Origin: an uncultured Roseburia sp.
GTDB lineage: Bacteria > Bacillota > Clostridia > Lachnospirales > Lachnospiraceae
DNA: 64,000 bases
NCBI GenBank assembly: GCA_947383215.1
Contig: CANDCP010000010.1
Coordinates: 1 to 64,000 of the forward strand
Reading direction: 5' to 3'
Below are positions 25,940 to 36,171 of the stretch, piece after piece. Under the pieces are notes generated by a model that was not told the DNA's origin, searched no databases, and saw only the letters and a program-made list of their open reading frames with translations. Position 1 is the first letter of the stretch, and each line of letters starts with the position of its first letter. The position numbers and the translations under genes are program-made.

Positions 25940-27531
25940 TTCGTATACAGCAAATAAGGGTTCCGCTGCGGCACCAAAAAGAAGATATTTTAAAGAAAGC
26001 CTGCAAAATGCTGCGCTGTAAGGAAAGCGGCATCCGGCATTTTCAGATTGTAAAGCAGTCGATCGACGCGAGACATGGCAAGATCAATTACGTCTATACC
26101 GTCGAGATCGAAGTGGAGAGAGAAGCGCAGATTTTATCGAAAAACCGCCTTCCCAACATTACAAAAGCAGAGAAAAACGCTTATTGTCTTCCGCAGGCCG
26201 GCAGCCGCCCGCTTCATAGCCGGCCGGTTATTGCGGGGAGCGGGCCGGCCGGTTTGTTTGCGGCGTACGCGCTGGCCGAACGCGGATATGCGCCCATTAT
26301 TGTGGAGCGCGGAAGCGACATTGAGAAGCGCACTAAAGACGTCTGCCGCTTTTGGACGGACGGCTCCTTAAACCCGAATTCGAACGTACAGTTTGGAGAG
26401 GGAGGGGCCGGGACGTTTTCCGACGGCAAATTAAATACGTTAGTCAAAGACGTTGCCGGGAGAAACCGCTTTGTGCTTGAGACTTTTGTAAAAATGGGCG
26501 CTCCGGAGGAAATCCTCTATGTCAACAAGCCGCATATCGGCACGGACATTTTGAAGCGGGTAGTAAAAAATCTTCGAAATGAAATCTGCTCTCTCGGCGG
26601 CGCCTTTTGTTTTGAGACGCAGCTTACGGCTCTCGAATCAAAAAATGGACGGCTCTCTTGCGTGGAATTTAACCGCAATAAAATACAGGAAGCGCAGGTT
26701 CTTATTCTTGCCGTCGGACACAGCGCAAGAGATACCTTTCAGATGCTAGAGCAAACCGGCATTTCTATGGAAGCGAAATCTTTTGCCGTCGGAATGCGGG
26801 TGGAACATCCGCAGGAGATGATCGACCGTTGTCAGTACAAGGGGGCCGATCTTTCGTATCTTCCCGCAGCTTCCTACAAGCTGACGGCGAATCTGGAATG
26901 TAAAAGGGGCGTCTATTCTTTTTGTATGTGTCCCGGGGGCTATGTCGTAAACGCCTCCTCGGAGGAAGGACGTCTCGCGGTAAACGGCATGAGCTATCAC
27001 GCGAGAGACGGAAAAAATGCCAACAGCGCCATTATCGTATCCGTGACCCCCGCCGACTTTAAAGGACAGGGCGCGCTTTCCGGAGTGGATTTTCAGCGGG
27101 AGCTGGAAGCGGCGGCCTGGAAAATCGGAAACGGTAAGATTCCCCAACAGCTTTTTTCGGACTTTGAAAAAGACAAAGTTTCAGACTCTTACGGCAAATT
27201 TACAAGCGCCGCAAAAGGAGCGGTAAGATTTGCAAATTTAAGAGAAATATTTCCGGAGGCGATTTCCCAAAGCTTTATAGAGGGAATGCACAGCTTTTCA
27301 AAGTATATTCCGGATTTTGACAGGGCGGATACCATTTTGTCCGGGGTCGAAAGCAGGACCTCCTCCCCGGTGCGCATCCGCAGAGACGAAGAATTTGAGA
27401 GTAATATCGCGGGCGTCTACCCGTGCGGGGAAGGCGCCGGATACGCAGGCGGAATTATGTCGGCGGCGATGGACGGATTAAAGGTTTCCGAGGCGATTAT
27501 CAAAAAATATGCGCCCTGTAAGCTTTGCTAG
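25936..27531 (+). CDS. FAD-dependent oxidoreductase, COG2509 family
   Basis: About 531 residues from ATG 25936, preceded by AAGGGAG and overlapping the stop of the previous flavoprotein. An N-terminal ferredoxin-like domain (about 1-85) precedes a FAD fold with GSGPAGLFAAYALAERG, NVQFGEGGAGTFSDGKLNT and a C-terminal VYPCGEGAGYAGGIMSAAMDG. Members are widespread in Firmicutes and annotated only as NAD(FAD)-utilising dehydrogenases. Two flavoproteins translated together suggest a shared redox step of unknown nature. Confidence 0.88.
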   Translation: MIRIQQIRVPLRHQKEDILKKACKMLRCKESGIRHFQIVKQSIDARHGKINYVYTVEIEVEREAQILSKNRLPNITKAEKNAYCLPQAGSRPLHSRPVIAGSGPAGLFAAYALAERGYAPIIVERGSDIEKRTKDVCRFWTDGSLNPNSNVQFGEGGAGTFSDGKLNTLVKDVAGRNRFVLETFVKMGAPEEILYVNKPHIGTDILKRVVKNLRNEICSLGGAFCFETQLTALESKNGRLSCVEFNRNKIQEAQVLILAVGHSARDTFQMLEQTGISMEAKSFAVGMRVEHPQEMIDRCQYKGADLSYLPAASYKLTANLECKRGVYSFCMCPGGYVVNASSEEGRLAVNGMSYHARDGKNANSAIIVSVTPADFKGQGALSGVDFQRELEAAAWKIGNGKIPQQLFSDFEKDKVSDSYGKFTSAAKGAVRFANLREIFPEAISQSFIEGMHSFSKYIPDFDRADTILSGVESRTSSPVRIRRDEEFESNIAGVYPCGEGAGYAGGIMSAAMDGLKVSEAIIKKYAPCKLC

Positions 27532-27546
27532 GCAAAGCTTGAGGGC
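27513..27546 (+). repeat. long hairpin spanning the stop codon
   Basis: GCCCT-gt-AAGCTTTGC, loop TAG (the stop codon itself), GCAAAGCTT-g-AGGGC. No T-run follows, so it is not a standard terminator. It may stabilise the 3' end or modulate read-through into mutS. Confidence 0.55.
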
Positions 27547-27579
27547 GGCCGGCCTTATTTTACGAAAGGGAGAAAAAAC

Positions 27580-30219
27580 GTGGCAGAATTTACACCGATG
27601 ATGCAGCACTATTTAAAAACGAAAGAGGAAAACAAAGACTGTATTTTATTTTACCGTCTCGGCGATTTCTACGAGATGTTTTTCGAGGATGCCGTCACCG
27701 TTTCAAGGGAATTAGAGCTGACGCTGACGGGAAAAAGCTGCGGTATGGAAGAGCGGGCCCCGATGTGCGGCATTCCCTATCACGCCGTGGATACCTACCT
27801 GAATAAACTTGTCAGCCGCGGATACAAAGTCGCAATCTGCGAGCAGGTCGAGGATCCAAAGCTTGCAAAGGGAATGGTAAAGCGCGAGGTGACAAGGATC
27901 GTAACGCCCGGAACCAATATTAATATGCAGGCGTTAGACGAGACGAAAAACAATTATATCATGAGTATCGTCTATCTCGGGGACTATTACGGAATATCGG
28001 CGGCGGACATTTCTACCGGGGATTATTATGTGACGGAGGTGGAATCCGAACGGAAACTGTCAGATGAAATCAATAAGTACACTCCGTCCGAAATTATCTG
28101 CAACGAATCCTTCTATATCAGCGGGATTGATATTGAGGATATGAAAAACCGCCTTGGAATCGCAGTCTACTCGCTGGATGCCTGGTATTTTTCCGACGAG
28201 ACGGCGCAGACAACTCTAAAAAAACATTTTAAAGTGCAGGATCTGAGCGGACTTGGGCTTGAAGGATATGAAAGCGGAATCATTGCCGCGGGCGCGCTGC
28301 TTTGTTACCTCTTTGAGACACAGAAAAACAGTCTCGGGCAGATGACGACCATTCATCCGTACCGAACCGGAAAATTTATGATAATTGACAGCTCGACTAG
28401 GCGGAATTTAGAGCTCGTAGAAACGCTGCGCGAAAAGCAAAAACGCGGCTCGCTCTTATGGGTGCTTGACAAGACAAAGACAGCCATGGGCGCGCGAATG
28501 CTCAGATCTTATGTGGAGCAGCCGCTGATTGAACGCGCGGAGATTGAACAGCGTTACGACGCGGTAGCGGAACTGAGCGGCAACGCCATCACAAGAGAGG
28601 AGCTTCGGGAATACCTAAACCCGATCTATGACTTAGAGCGTCTGATTGCCAGAGTCACTTATCAGACGGCAAACCCGAGAGATCTGACGGCCTTTAAAAA
28701 TTCGATTCATATGCTTCCTCCAATCAAACTGCTCTTAAGCGATTTTCACTGCGCGCTTTTGACGGATATCTGCGAAAATCTGGATACGCTGGACGATTTG
28801 TTTGGCCTGATCGACGGCGCAATTGACGAGGAGCCGCCGATTACCGTCCACGACGGCGGAATGATTCGGGAGGGCTTCCACCCGGAAGTCGACAAACTGA
28901 GAAAAGCGAAGACCGAGGGAAAGAGCTGGCTGGCAAAGCTTGAGGCAAAAGAGCGGGATAAAACCGGAATCAAAAATCTCAAAATCAAATACAATAAAGT
29001 CTTTGGATATTATCTCGAAGTTACCAATTCCTACAAAGATTTGGTTCCCGATTATTTTACAAGAAAACAGACGCTCGCAAACGCGGAGCGTTACATTACG
29101 CCGGAGTTAAAGGAACTCGAGGAGATCATACTCGGAGCGGAGGACAAGTTGATTTCTCTGGAATACGAGCTTTTTTGCCAGGTCCGTGAAAAGATTGCGG
29201 CGCAGGTCCTTCGGATTCAGACGACCGCAAAAGCAGTGGCCAGGCTCGATGTATTTGCGTCTCTTGCGGCAGTGGCGGAACAAAATAATTACTGCCGTCC
29301 GAAGCTTAACGAGCGCGGGATCATTGATATCAAGGAAGGCCGGCATCCCGTCGTTGAGAAGATGACGGCGAACGAAATGTTTGTCGCAAACGACACGTAT
29401 CTGGACAACGCAGGCAGTCGAATTTCCATTATTACGGGACCGAATATGGCCGGAAAATCAACGTACATGCGTCAGAGCGCCCTGATTGTATTAATGGCGC
29501 AGATCGGAAGCTTTGTTCCCGCAAAATCCGCAAAAATCGGCCTGGTGGATCGTATTTTCACCAGGGTCGGCGCATCCGACGATCTTGCAAGCGGACAGAG
29601 CACATTTATGGTAGAGATGTCGGAGGTGGCAAATATCCTGCGAAACGCCACCTCAAACAGCCTTTTAATTCTGGATGAAATCGGCAGAGGAACAAGCACC
29701 TTTGACGGTCTTAGCATTGCCTGGGCCGTCGTGGAGCATATCAGTAATCCGAAGCTTCTCGGCGCAAAGACGCTGTTTGCGACGCATTATCACGAGCTGA
29801 CCGAGCTAGAAGGAATATTAAACAGCGTAAACAATTACTGTATCGCCGTAAAAGAAAAAGGCGACGATATCGTATTTCTGCGCAAGATCGTAAAAGGAGG
29901 CGCCGACAAAAGCTACGGCATTCAGGTGGCCAAGCTTGCCGGCGTTCCCGAAAGCGTTATTGGCAGGGCCAAAGAAATCGTACAGGAGTTAAGCGAACAC
30001 GATATCACCATTTCCGTTCAAAATGTTTCCGCCGAGAGCGGAAAAAAGAAAAAAGAAAGGCTGGACGAGGTAGATCTGGAACAGATGTCGTTAATGGATA
30101 CGCTTGGCGACGATGCGATTATCAACGAGCTGCGGGAGCTGGATTTGTCAAATCTGACGCCGATTGAAGCCATGAACAGACTTTACGCGCTTCAGAATAA
30201 GGTAAAAAACCGCTGGTAA
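27580..30219 (+). CDS. mutS: DNA mismatch repair protein MutS
   Basis: 879 residues. The mismatch-reading F-x-E is in GDFYEMF near residue 30, with Walker A GPNMAGKST near 623 and Walker B LILDEIGRGTSTFDG. Recognises mispairs and loops and recruits MutL. GTG start with GGGAG 11 nt upstream. Full length for MutS1. Followed by mutL after 21 bp. Confidence 0.97.
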   Translation: MAEFTPMMQHYLKTKEENKDCILFYRLGDFYEMFFEDAVTVSRELELTLTGKSCGMEERAPMCGIPYHAVDTYLNKLVSRGYKVAICEQVEDPKLAKGMVKREVTRIVTPGTNINMQALDETKNNYIMSIVYLGDYYGISAADISTGDYYVTEVESERKLSDEINKYTPSEIICNESFYISGIDIEDMKNRLGIAVYSLDAWYFSDETAQTTLKKHFKVQDLSGLGLEGYESGIIAAGALLCYLFETQKNSLGQMTTIHPYRTGKFMIIDSSTRRNLELVETLREKQKRGSLLWVLDKTKTAMGARMLRSYVEQPLIERAEIEQRYDAVAELSGNAITREELREYLNPIYDLERLIARVTYQTANPRDLTAFKNSIHMLPPIKLLLSDFHCALLTDICENLDTLDDLFGLIDGAIDEEPPITVHDGGMIREGFHPEVDKLRKAKTEGKSWLAKLEAKERDKTGIKNLKIKYNKVFGYYLEVTNSYKDLVPDYFTRKQTLANAERYITPELKELEEIILGAEDKLISLEYELFCQVREKIAAQVLRIQTTAKAVARLDVFASLAAVAEQNNYCRPKLNERGIIDIKEGRHPVVEKMTANEMFVANDTYLDNAGSRISIITGPNMAGKSTYMRQSALIVLMAQIGSFVPAKSAKIGLVDRIFTRVGASDDLASGQSTFMVEMSEVANILRNATSNSLLILDEIGRGTSTFDGLSIAWAVVEHISNPKLLGAKTLFATHYHELTELEGILNSVNNYCIAVKEKGDDIVFLRKIVKGGADKSYGIQVAKLAGVPESVIGRAKEIVQELSEHDITISVQNVSAESGKKKKERLDEVDLEQMSLMDTLGDDAIINELRELDLSNLTPIEAMNRLYALQNKVKNRW

Positions 30220-30240
30220 GATTCTCATGGAGGAAGCGTT

Positions 30241-32028
30241 ATGCCACAGATCGCATTATTGAATCAGGAAACCATAGATAAAATCGCGGCCGGAGAAGTC
30301 ATTGAGCGTCCGAGTTCCGTCGTAAAAGAGCTTGTGGAAAATTCGATCGACGCCGGGGCAAATGCCGTGACCGTAGAGGTAAGAGACGGGGGCGTCTCAT
30401 TGATCCGCATCACCGACAACGGATGCGGCATTGAACAAAAACAAATACCGCTCGCTTTTATGCGCCATTCCACGAGTAAGATACATTCCGTGGAGGATTT
30501 GCTGACAGTCAAATCGCTTGGATTTCGCGGAGAAGCGCTCTCAAGCATTGCGGCAGTCGCACAGGTAGAGCTGATCACGAAAACGCCGGGGGAGTTTTGC
30601 GGCACAAGATACGTAATCGAAGGCTCGAAGGAAATTTCCATAGAAGAAATCGGAGCGCCGGAGGGAACGACATTTCTAGTCCGCAATTTATTTTTCAATA
30701 CGCCGGCAAGAAAAAAATTTCTAAAATCCGCCCAGACGGAAGGCGGATACATTCAGGATTTGATGCAGCGCATGATACTGTCGCATCCCGACGTGTCGTT
30801 TAAATTCATCCTGAACGGACAGGTCAGACTTCAGTCCTCCGGGAACTCTAAGATCAAGGATATTATCTATCACATTTACGGCAGAGATATCACCGGCGCG
30901 CTTTTGGAGCTGGAACATGAAAATGAATTTTTTTCAGTCAGAGGCTATATCGGAAAACCGCAGATTGCGAGGGGGAACCGCAGCTTTGAGACGTACTTTA
31001 TTAACGGGCGCTACATAAAAAGCAGCCTGTTTACAAACGCCGTTGAGGAGGCGTATAAGTCGTTTCTCATGCAGCGCCAATATCCGTTTGCCGTGCTGTA
31101 TTTTTCAATCAGCAGCGCGCTTTTGGATATCAATGTTCACCCGACAAAAATGGAGCTTCGCTTCTCCAACCAGCAGCAGATTTACGAAACGCTTGTAAGA
31201 ATTATCCACGACAGGCTGACGCACATAGAGTTAATCCCGCAGGTTCCCATTGTCGAAGAAAAGAAACCTAAGGTGCCGCCGCAGATCAAACGCGTAATGC
31301 CGGAACCGTTTGAGTCAAAGCGGCTCGAACAGGTGAAAAAAGAAATTCAAAAGGACAGCCCCTACGCGCCGAAATACGAGTACAGACAGCCCGCGAAGCC
31401 CTCTGTGATCCAGGAGACGACAGTCTATGAGCAGGCCTCGTTTCTCGACAAAAAATCAGCCGCGAGGCATAAAATTATCGGTCAGGTCTTCGACACCTAC
31501 TGGCTTGTCGAATTTGACGGAAAACTCTATATCATCGACCAGCATGCGGCGCACGAAAAAGTATTATACGAACGCCTGATGAAACAGCTTCAGAAAAAAG
31601 AACATACCTCGCAGCGCGTCAGTCCTCCGGTAATCCTGACGCTTTCCGCCTCTGAGGAGGAGAGCCTGAAAAAATATCTTCCGGAATTTGAACAGATCGG
31701 CTATGAGATAGAACATTTCGGCGGAAACGAATATGCGATTCGCGCGGTTCCCGGAAATATGTTTCGTCTGGATGAGAAGGAGCTGTTTATTCAGATGCTG
31801 GATTCGATGGAAAGTATTTCCGAAAATCATCTTGTGCTGGAAAAAATTGCCTCCATGTCGTGCAAAGCGGCGGTAAAAGGAAAAAACCGTTTATCGTTTG
31901 AAGAAGCGTCACGTTTAATCGACGAGCTTTTATCGCTTCAAAATCCGTATAACTGCCCGCACGGAAGGCCGACAATTATTTCTATGACAAAATACGAGCT
32001 GGAAAAGAAGTTTAAGCGAATCGTATAA
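30241..32028 (+). CDS. mutL: DNA mismatch repair endonuclease MutL
   Basis: 595 residues. GHKL ATPase motifs: VKELVENSIDAGA, DNGCGI and GFRGEALSSIAAV. In the C-terminal half DQHAAHEKVLYE matches the metal-binding DQHA(x)2E(x)4E of endonuclease-type MutL, as expected in organisms without MutH. GGAGG precedes the ATG. Confidence 0.97.
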   Translation: MPQIALLNQETIDKIAAGEVIERPSSVVKELVENSIDAGANAVTVEVRDGGVSLIRITDNGCGIEQKQIPLAFMRHSTSKIHSVEDLLTVKSLGFRGEALSSIAAVAQVELITKTPGEFCGTRYVIEGSKEISIEEIGAPEGTTFLVRNLFFNTPARKKFLKSAQTEGGYIQDLMQRMILSHPDVSFKFILNGQVRLQSSGNSKIKDIIYHIYGRDITGALLELEHENEFFSVRGYIGKPQIARGNRSFETYFINGRYIKSSLFTNAVEEAYKSFLMQRQYPFAVLYFSISSALLDINVHPTKMELRFSNQQQIYETLVRIIHDRLTHIELIPQVPIVEEKKPKVPPQIKRVMPEPFESKRLEQVKKEIQKDSPYAPKYEYRQPAKPSVIQETTVYEQASFLDKKSAARHKIIGQVFDTYWLVEFDGKLYIIDQHAAHEKVLYERLMKQLQKKEHTSQRVSPPVILTLSASEEESLKKYLPEFEQIGYEIEHFGGNEYAIRAVPGNMFRLDEKELFIQMLDSMESISENHLVLEKIASMSCKAAVKGKNRLSFEEASRLIDELLSLQNPYNCPHGRPTIISMTKYELEKKFKRIV

Positions 32029-32064
32029 GCCAAAGTGATACTTTTAATTTGGAGGAATACATCT

Positions 32065-33012
32065 ATGAAAAAGCCTCTCGTCGTGTTAACGGGACCTACG
32101 GCAGTCGGAAAGACGGCACTGTCAATCGCGCTTGCAAAAAAAATAAACGGAGCGGTAATTTCGGCAGATTCCATGCAGGTTTACAAATATATGGACATCG
32201 GCTCCGCAAAAGCGACAAAAAAGGAGATGCAGGGCGTCGAGCACTACCTGATCGACGAGTTGCTGCCGGAAGAAGAGTTCCATGTTGTAAAATTTCAGGA
32301 ATATGCAAAGAGGTATTTGGAAAAAATTTATGATGAGTCGAAAATACCGATCATTGCGGGCGGCACAGGCTTCTATATTCAGGCGCTGCTATATGACGTC
32401 GATTTTACCGAACAGGAATGCGACCGGACATACCGGAAGCGGTTAGAGCGGCTGGCGGCAGAAAAGGGAAACCGCTATCTGTTTGAGATGCTCTTAGAGC
32501 GGGATCAAAAGGCGGCGGCCGCCATTCATCCCAATAATGTCCGACGGGTGATCCGCGCGCTTGAATTTTACGAAAAATCCGGCGGGCTTAAGATATCGGA
32601 GCATAATGAAAACGAGCGAAAAAAAGAATCGCCGTATCAATTTGCCTACTTTGTGCTGACAGACGAACGGCGGCGTCTCTACGAACGGATTGACAAACGA
32701 GTGGAGAAAATGCTTTCAGACGGCCTGGTGGATGAGGTCAGGAAACTGCGCGAAATGGGATATACGAAAGACATGGTCGCCATGCAGGGACTTGGCTATA
32801 AAGAATTGCTCCGGTATCTCGACGGCGAAATCGCATTGAGCGAGGCCGTCTATATGATAAAGCGGGATACCAGGCATTTCGCCAAGCGCCAGCTCACTTG
32901 GTTCAAGCGGGAACGAGACGTGATCTGGCTTGACAAACAGGATTTTGCGCACGACGACGGCGCAATTTTATCCGAAATGCTGAAAACACTTAAAAATAAA
33001 AATATAATTTAG
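32065..33012 (+). CDS. miaA: tRNA dimethylallyltransferase
   Basis: 315 residues from the ATG after GGAGGAATACATCT. P-loop GPTAVGKT, SADSMQVYKYMDIGSAK and AGGTGFYIQAL are diagnostic. Transfers a prenyl group to A37 of UNN-reading tRNAs. Typical mutS-mutL-miaA order, 36 bp after mutL. Confidence 0.96.
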   Translation: MKKPLVVLTGPTAVGKTALSIALAKKINGAVISADSMQVYKYMDIGSAKATKKEMQGVEHYLIDELLPEEEFHVVKFQEYAKRYLEKIYDESKIPIIAGGTGFYIQALLYDVDFTEQECDRTYRKRLERLAAEKGNRYLFEMLLERDQKAAAAIHPNNVRRVIRALEFYEKSGGLKISEHNENERKKESPYQFAYFVLTDERRRLYERIDKRVEKMLSDGLVDEVRKLREMGYTKDMVAMQGLGYKELLRYLDGEIALSEAVYMIKRDTRHFAKRQLTWFKRERDVIWLDKQDFAHDDGAILSEMLKTLKNKNII

Positions 33013-33070
33013 TCATAAAAACTTAAAAAATATCGGTTATAATTATGACCTGGAAAAAAGAGGAAACAGA

Positions 33071-34372
33071 ATGGACACATACGACAGAGAGAAAAAATAT
33101 GAAGCGCTCGGTATTTCCGGAGAGGTATACCGGTTTGGAGCGAAAATAGAGGCCAAATTAGAGGAGCGGTTCCGTAAAATAGACGAGACGGCGGAATACA
33201 ATCAGTTAAAAGTGATTGAGGCCATGCAAAAAAACAGGGTATCCGCCGAGTGCTTTTCAATGTCGAACGGATACGGATATAACGATCTCGGAAGAGATAC
33301 GCTTGAAAAAGTATACGCAGACTGTTTTCGCGGAGAAGACGCGCTGGTCAGGCCGCAGATTACATGCGGAACACATGCGCTTGCCCTTGCGCTTATGTCG
33401 AATTTAAGGCCGGGCGACGAGCTGCTTTCTCCGGTGGGGAAGCCTTACGATACGCTGGAGGAAGTGATTGGGATCCGGCCGTCGAAAGGGTCCCTTGCAG
33501 AATACGGGATTACTTACCGCCAGGTGGATCTGCTTTACGACGGAAGTTTTGATTTCGACGCCATCGAAAAAGCGGTGGGAGAGCGGACAAAACTGGTGAC
33601 CATACAGCGCTCCAAGGGGTATCAGACAAGGCCGACGCTATCGGTCGACCGGATTGGAGAATTGATTCGCTTTATCAAAAACCTCAAGCCGGACGTCATC
33701 TGTATGGTAGACAACTGTTACGGAGAATTTGTAGAAGAGAAGGAGCCGTTAGAAGTCGGCGCGGATATGATTGTGGGTTCTTTAATTAAAAACGCAGGCG
33801 GAGGGCTTGCGCCGATCGGCGGATATATCGTCGGAAAACGGGAGTGTGTGGAAAACGCCGCATACCGCCTTACCTCCCCGGGACTTGGAAAGGAAGTCGG
33901 CGCCTCCTTAAACGTCATACAATCCTTCTATCAGGGATTATTTCTGGCCCCGCTTACCGTAAGCGGCGCGCTGAAAGGAGCCGTCTTTGCGGCAAATATC
34001 TACGAGCGTCTCGGGTTCGCGGTTATTCCGAACGGAAGCGAAAGCCGTCACGATATTATTCAGGCCGTCACGCTGCATTCGCCGGAGGCGCTAAAGGCAT
34101 TTTGCCGGGGCATACAGGCCGCGGCGCCGGTGGACAGTTATGTTGTGCCGGAGCCATGGGCGATGCCTGGCTATGACAGCGAAGTGATTATGGCGGCCGG
34201 CGCGTTCGTGCAGGGTTCTTCCATTGAACTGTCTGCGGACGGCCCTTTAAAACCGCCCTATAACGTATATTTTCAGGGCGGGCTTACCTGGCATCATGCG
34301 AAACTCGGAATTTTAATGTCTTTGCAAAAACTTTACGAACAGAAACTTGTTAATATAGATATGATGTGTTAA
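33071..34372 (+). CDS. PLP-dependent methionine gamma-lyase-like protein (aluminium resistance family, YnbB)
   Basis: 433 residues. Cys/Met-metabolism PLP fold of the Al_resistance family: RPQITCGTHALALAL near 95, MVDNCYGEFVE near 220 and the PLP-lysine region GSLIKNAGGGLAPIGGYI near 240. The reaction is not settled; members are often called methionine gamma-lyase or aluminium-resistance protein. Located between miaA and radC as in many Clostridia and Bacilli (ynbB lies near hfq/miaA). AGAGGAAACAG precedes the ATG, and GTCATAA/TTATGAC inverted repeats flank a TATAAT upstream. Confidence 0.88.
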   Translation: MDTYDREKKYEALGISGEVYRFGAKIEAKLEERFRKIDETAEYNQLKVIEAMQKNRVSAECFSMSNGYGYNDLGRDTLEKVYADCFRGEDALVRPQITCGTHALALALMSNLRPGDELLSPVGKPYDTLEEVIGIRPSKGSLAEYGITYRQVDLLYDGSFDFDAIEKAVGERTKLVTIQRSKGYQTRPTLSVDRIGELIRFIKNLKPDVICMVDNCYGEFVEEKEPLEVGADMIVGSLIKNAGGGLAPIGGYIVGKRECVENAAYRLTSPGLGKEVGASLNVIQSFYQGLFLAPLTVSGALKGAVFAANIYERLGFAVIPNGSESRHDIIQAVTLHSPEALKAFCRGIQAAAPVDSYVVPEPWAMPGYDSEVIMAAGAFVQGSSIELSADGPLKPPYNVYFQGGLTWHHAKLGILMSLQKLYEQKLVNIDMMC

Positions 34373-34375
34373 TAT
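34347..34375 (+). promoter_or_regulatory. putative promoter of radC-mreB
   Basis: TTGTTA (34347-34352), 17-bp spacer, TAATAT (34370-34375), overlapping the 3' end of the preceding gene and about 65 bp before radC. Confidence 0.5.
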
Positions 34376-34441
34376 TAATATTATGCCATGACAGGCTTCT
34401 TACATAATTCCGCCCGCAGTGAGAGAGTGGAAAGGAATTAT

Positions 34442-35140
34442 ATGTTTAAAAACGCGAATGAAATACCCATGAACGAACTTCCATATGAAAAGTGCCTCAA
34501 CCGCGGGACCGACAGCTTGTCGGACGCGGAACTGCTCGCCGTTATAATGCGGACGGGCACGACAGGCAGGACGGCCGTAGAGCTTGCGCAAGCGCTTTTA
34601 GCAAAAAAGCCGGGCGGGCTTTTAAATCTCTATCGGATGAAAATCGAAGATCTGTGTCAGATATCCGGTATCGGAAAAGTAAAGGCGATTCAGTTAAAAT
34701 GCATCGGCGAGATATCCAAGCGCATCGCGATGGCACAGCATCTGGGCGGCGTGCATATGGAGAGCGCGAAAGCGGTCGCCGTCTATTATATGGAACAGCT
34801 TCGATACAAAGAACAGGAATGTCTGATGGTCTGCATGTTTGATTCCAAATGCCGGCTGATCGGAGACGCTACGATTTCTATCGGAACAGTAAACGCCTCC
34901 CTGATGTCGCCGCGGGATATTTTTATCCGGGCATTGGAGAAGCACGCAGTGTATATTATTTTACTCCACAATCATCCGAGCGGAGTGCCGGAACCAAGCG
35001 AGGCTGACAGGCTGGCTACGGAACAGATTCAGCTCTGCGGCAGAATGATTGGGATCATACTGTCCGACCATATCATTATCGGCGACAACAGATATTACAG
35101 CTTCAGGGAACATGGGATAATTCAGGCCGAAGGGAGATAA
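34442..35140 (+). CDS. radC: RadC/JAB-domain protein
   Basis: 232 residues from the ATG after AAAGGA; a longer ORF has no ribosome site. N-terminal helix-hairpin-helix (LCQISGIGKVKAIQLKC) and a C-terminal MPN/JAB metal motif HNHPSGVPEPSEAD. Despite the name, a repair role is unproven. In Firmicutes radC sits just before mreBCD, as here; the mreB ATG follows the radC stop by 2 bp. Confidence 0.94.
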   Translation: MFKNANEIPMNELPYEKCLNRGTDSLSDAELLAVIMRTGTTGRTAVELAQALLAKKPGGLLNLYRMKIEDLCQISGIGKVKAIQLKCIGEISKRIAMAQHLGGVHMESAKAVAVYYMEQLRYKEQECLMVCMFDSKCRLIGDATISIGTVNASLMSPRDIFIRALEKHAVYIILLHNHPSGVPEPSEADRLATEQIQLCGRMIGIILSDHIIIGDNRYYSFREHGIIQAEGR

Positions 35141-35142
35141 AA

Positions 35143-36162
35143 ATGTCTAACAATATTTATGGAATTGATTTAGGAACCTCAAATTTAAAGGTGTATTGCA
35201 AGGCAACCGGCAAGATACTAAATGAGAAAAATACCATTGCAATTGTAAATAAAAATCAAATGTACGCATACGGCGACGCCGCGTATGCAATGTATGAGAA
35301 AGCGCCGGAAATGATTCACGTTACGTTTCCGATTATCAACGGAGTTATCGCAGACTTCGCCAATATGCAGACAATGATCACAGAATTTTTGGAAAAGCAT
35401 TCAAAAGGAAAAATTCGCGGAGCGGAATTTATTGTGGCCGTTCCCACAGATATTACGGAAGTTGAAAAAAAAGCGTTTTACGATATTTTTTCACAGAGCC
35501 GCATGAAACCTCATTCCGTACTTCTCTGTGAAAAGCCGATTGCCGACGCCGTCGGACTTGGTCTGGACGTAAACCAGCCGACCGGCTCTATGATCGTCGA
35601 TATCGGCGCGGACACGACGGAGATTTCCGTTATTTCCCTCGGCGGTCTCGTATTAAGCGATCTGCTTCATTTTGGCGGCAACCGAATCGACGAGTCTATC
35701 ATCAGCTATATTAAGAGAACCTTTAATCTTGTAATCGGACAAAAAACGGCAAAAGCGCTCAAGGAAGAGCTCGGTTCCGGCATTGAAGAGGATCTGGACC
35801 GATCTATGATCGTCGTAGGGCGCGACGTCGTAAGCGGACTTCCGATTGAAATGGAGATCACTGCGCAGGTTGTCTACGACGCGATAAAAGATAACCTAAA
35901 CGCGATCTGCAATTCTATCAAAATGATACTGGAGAGAACGCCGCCTGAGCTCGCAAAGGATATTATTCACGCGGGAATCTATATTACAGGCGGAGCTTCT
36001 ATGATCTCCAATCTGGATACCTTATTTACGCAGATTACCAATATCCGGGTAAACCGATGTGAAAATCCGGAGGAGAGCGTCGCGAGAGGACTGATAAAGA
36101 TTGTGTCCGATGAAAAATACCGGCATTTGAGCTTTAACTTAAAAACAAAAATGTATAAATAG
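35143..36162 (+). CDS. mreB: rod-shape-determining actin-like protein MreB
   Basis: 339 residues. Actin-fold motifs: phosphate-1 GIDLGTSNLKVY, connect/phosphate-2 IVDIGADTTEISVISLGG, and adenosine GIYITGGASMISNL. Forms membrane-bound filaments that direct lateral wall synthesis. GGGAGATAAAA at the radC stop is its ribosome site, so radC and mreB are coupled. Confidence 0.96.
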   Translation: MSNNIYGIDLGTSNLKVYCKATGKILNEKNTIAIVNKNQMYAYGDAAYAMYEKAPEMIHVTFPIINGVIADFANMQTMITEFLEKHSKGKIRGAEFIVAVPTDITEVEKKAFYDIFSQSRMKPHSVLLCEKPIADAVGLGLDVNQPTGSMIVDIGADTTEISVISLGGLVLSDLLHFGGNRIDESIISYIKRTFNLVIGQKTAKALKEELGSGIEEDLDRSMIVVGRDVVSGLPIEMEITAQVVYDAIKDNLNAICNSIKMILERTPPELAKDIIHAGIYITGGASMISNLDTLFTQITNIRVNRCENPEESVARGLIKIVSDEKYRHLSFNLKTKMYK

Positions 36163-36171
36163 AGGCAGAGT

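Noticed and set aside
27546..27553. GGCCGGCC palindrome before mutS
   Set aside because: Short, GC-rich and without flanking symmetry; likely chance.
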